A stretch of 64,000 bases of DNA, taken from contig NC_065545.1 in the NCBI RefSeq assembly GCF_932294415.1, positions 20,343,357 through 20,407,356 of the forward strand, written 5' to 3'. Source of the DNA: Quercus robur. Its lineage: Eukaryota > Streptophyta > Magnoliopsida > Fagales > Fagaceae. This document shows positions 61,501 to 64,000 of the stretch, piece after piece. The stretch's first letter is position 1; each line of letters begins with the position of its first letter. The notes beneath the pieces were generated by a model. The model saw only the letters and a program-made list of their open reading frames with translations. It did not search any database and was not told the origin of the DNA. The position numbers and the translations under genes were made by a program.

Positions 61501-63453
61501 CTCCAAACATGTCTAGGGAGGACCAGGAAGGTTTAGCTTCACAACTTCAGGTCAATCTTGTGGTTAATCCTAGTAAGTATTTAGGAGTCAACTTTAAGCT
61601 TAGGGGAGGAAGGGTTGCTGATTTCCACTATTTGGTGGAGAAGCTTTAGTCAAAACTTCAAGGGTGGAAGGCTAAGTTGCTCTCTCAAGCTGGTAGGACT
61701 ACCCTAATCTCCTCTGTCTTGCAGTCTATGCCTTTGTACAATTTCTCTTGTTTTAGGATACTTGACACAGTCTGTGATAAACGATGCTACCACTAGAGCA
61801 TTTTGGTGGGGTCATGATCCAGGAACTCGTAAATTGCACCTTATCAATTGGAATGAGGTTTGCAAGCCTAGGAGAGATGGAGGACTAGGTTTGAAAAAGT
61901 TTAAGTTGATGAACCAGGCCATGCTAGCTAAGCAATTTTGGAGGATTGCCCACAACCCTCAATCACTCTTGGCCATGACTTTAAAGGGTAAATATTATCC
62001 TAGAGGCTATATTCATGATTGTTCTCCCAAACCTCATAATTCATGGATTTGGAGGAACATCATTAAATCAGAAAATATTAAGCTTAAGGAAGGTAAATGG
62101 TGGATAGGGAGGGGTTCTGATATTCCCTTAGCTCACAAAGATTGGTTTTCTCTAGCAACCAACCTTGGAGTTCCTAGCTGTTCTCAAGCAGATCTTAGGA
62201 CTGTAGTTGATCTTATCAATCAGTCCAAAGGTGAGTGGAAACCTGACTCGATCAGGAGTTTATATCCTCACCAGGTCTGCAATGAGATTTTCAGTATGCC
62301 TATTTCCAAAACAGGATACTTCAATGATAAACTGCTTTGGAAGCACTCATCTTCTGATGACTTCCAAGTTCATAAGGCTTATTCCTTACTTTTGGAAGAC
62401 TTTCAAGCCTCCTGTTCTAACTCTAGGCCTAGTGTCTCAATTCCTAAGGTAGTTTGGAGTTTGATTTGGAGAGTTAAGCTTCCTATGAAAATTGGGACTT
62501 TCGTTTAGAAGCGGCTGCATGACTGTCTCCCCACTTTTTTGAATCTGAACAATAGAGAGATTAATGTCAATAGAGATTGCCCCTTTTGTAATGTTGAGGT
62601 TGAAAGCTCCATGCATCTGTTTATCTCTTGTCAATTTGCTAGAGCAATCTGGCATGGATCCACTTTGTGTTTCCATACCTCTTCTTTGTCTAACATCTCG
62701 GTCCAAAATTGGATTTGTTCCTTGTTGGTCAGACATAAGAAGTTGAATCCAGAGGATATGAATTTTCTGCAAAATCTGTTTACAATTCTGTGGTCAATTT
62801 AGAACCATAGGAATGTGGTTGTACAAGACAATATCTGACCAGACCCTCTTGGTGTGTTGTTAATGGCTCAAACTCTGTCTTCTAGATACCAGGAAGCTTT
62901 TGGCAAGGAAGAGTCTCAACAATTCAAGGAGTACAAACAGTCAAGTGATCCCAATCCTGCTAGGAGTCAGTGGCAAATAGTTCTTAAACTAGCAGGAGCA
63001 AAAAGGAGGGGTCATTTTGGTAGTGCTTTTGCTTATAAGGCTAAGAACAGACAAGGTGAAGTGGTGTTTTGGGGGGGTCAGAAGCAGTGCAGCAAGCTCA
63101 GCTGCTGGTGCTTTGCATGAAGCTATGGTGGAAGCCTCTATCCAGGCAAGGACCCTTGGTTTTCAGCTAATTTTGGTACTCAGCAACTGCATAAAGTTAG
63201 TCCTTCCCTTTAATGGGTGTGCTAAGCCTGATTGGAGAGAAAGAACAATAATGGCAGATCTTAGTTGCATACAACAAGCTGGTGTAGTGTTTAAGCTGAT
63301 TTTTGTTCCTAAGGTTGTCCTTGAAAATGTATACCACGTAACTAGTCAGGTTACTAATGTGCCAACTCATGTTTGTTGGCCTTATATGTCCCCTGTTGTT
63401 ACTTAACTGTTTGTATTTCTTCCTTTTTTGGTATCAAAAAAAGAAAAAAGAAA
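58575..63453 (+). mobile_element. L1-type LINE, 4.9 kb, with target duplications
   Basis: Flanking copies of AAAAGTAAGCCTTTCTC (58558-58574) and AAAAGTAAGCCTCTCTC (63454-63470) mark the insertion. A possible end of ORF1 lies at 58768-59220. ORF2 begins at 59195 with MRILSWNCRGLGKS (endonuclease). Later blocks are GDFNQIL and SNHGPITLDF (endonuclease), LTLIPKVNFPEVLSQFRPIS and FRPISLCNVIYKIISKL (RT), GDPLSPYLF and FADDSLLYF (RT catalytic), the zf-RVT block CPFCNVEVESSMHLFISCQF (62569 on) and an RNase H-like tail to 63405. It ends in A-rich sequence. Several stops and frame changes, including a 164-bp tandem duplication in the RT, make it inactive. Most of ORF1 is missing, so it is probably 5'-truncated. 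Confidence 0.9.
60818..61145. repeat. 164-bp tandem duplication inside the LINE reverse transcriptase
   Basis: Copies 60818-60981 and 60982-61145 both begin ATCATTGCTCATGAAGTTTT and end TTAAGTGG, with about three differences. The unit encodes IAHEVFEFLKKKRGRKTSFG and KIDMSKAYNRVDWSFLKALL. Because 164 is not a multiple of three, the duplication shifts the frame. Confidence 0.9.
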
Positions 63454-63699
63454 AAAAGTAAGCCTCTCTCTTATGTGACATAAGCAAAGTCTGCCAATTG
63501 GTTTGAAGTTATTGGTGAATCTCAAGCAATAAATTAGTGAGGTGGAATTGGAATAGGTGCTAGTTTCAAATAGAGTTATTCTAGAACCATAAATTTAGCT
63601 AAATTTTTTCCCCACAACTATCTTATGTGACAAATTATGACTGACTGTTTGTCATTTTCATATAGACCCATTATTTATTTTTCTAACATTTACAATCAG

Positions 63700-64000
63700 C
63701 AGTGGTGGCTCTAGGAATTTTTCTTAGGGTGTTCCTTAAGGAGTATAAATTACACAATCTAATAAAAAGAGAAATTCATATATTGACAACAAAAACAAAC
63801 AAAAAACACGTAAATACATAAAATTTACAATTTCCTTCTACGAGTTTTCATATTTTGAAATCGTTGCATGATAGTTTCATTATCAATGCTACAAGCTATA
63901 TCTCTTTCAATGTACATAACCAAGCAATTATTCATCTACTGATCTCCTATTTGATTGCACAGTTCATTCTTTTTATATTTCATTGCTGAAAAACTTTTTT
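63700..64000. mobile_element. Left end of a hAT-like element running off the window
   Basis: CAGTGGTGGCTCTAGGAATT followed by CTTAGGGTGTTCC matches the left-end pattern of the hAT-like elements at 9073 and 50506. The other end lies outside, so size and target duplication cannot be judged. Confidence 0.4.

Overview
The window is plant nuclear DNA from a eudicot, probably a woody species. The genes have many small exons with GT-AG introns, the background is AT-rich, microsatellites are common, and introns and spacers are full of transposons. The repeat style resembles Fagales (oak or chestnut relatives), but that placement is only an impression from the sequence.

Five host genes are supported. 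(1) 1886-13028, plus strand: MIRO, a mitochondrial Rho GTPase, 14 coding exons, 641 aa by my splicing. (2) 28297-29136, minus: a FANTASTIC FOUR (FAF) protein, single exon, 279 aa. (3) 36099-45305, minus: FZL, the chloroplast FZO-like dynamin-family GTPase, 11 coding exons, 916 aa. (4) 51947-54766, plus: an uncharacterised small nuclear-looking coiled-coil protein, about 314 aa. (5) 55253-57180, minus: an uncharacterised coiled-coil protein, 322 aa, converging tail-to-tail on gene 4. No shared pathway is evident, although MIRO and FZL are both GTPases that shape organelle membranes.

Layout. 1-1.1 kb holds a solo LTR set in a TA microsatellite, then a Tourist-like MITE. 1.9-13.0 kb is MIRO, whose introns carry a MULE-like MITE, a short SINE, an RTE-type LINE fragment, a hAT element with a perfect 8-bp target duplication and a SINE with an 18-bp target duplication. 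13.0-28.3 kb is a gene-poor stretch with a second probable solo LTR, several MITEs and diverged SINE-like pieces. 28.3-29.4 kb is the FAF gene and its promoter. 29.5-36.1 kb is AT-rich spacer with local duplications and one MITE. 36.1-45.4 kb is FZL, with a 1.8-kb non-autonomous Helitron in one intron. 45.9-48.05 kb is a 5'-truncated L1-type LINE. 48.3-51.4 kb has a PIF-like element and a hAT-like element nested in an older MITE. 51.9-57.2 kb is the convergent gene pair. 58.6-63.45 kb is a longer LINE with matching target duplications and an internal 164-bp tandem duplication in its reverse transcriptase. A hAT-like end begins at 63.7 kb and runs off the window.

I found no new multi-gene system. 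The strongest observations are the transposon structures whose ends and target duplications can be read directly, and two conserved-looking but unnamed genes.
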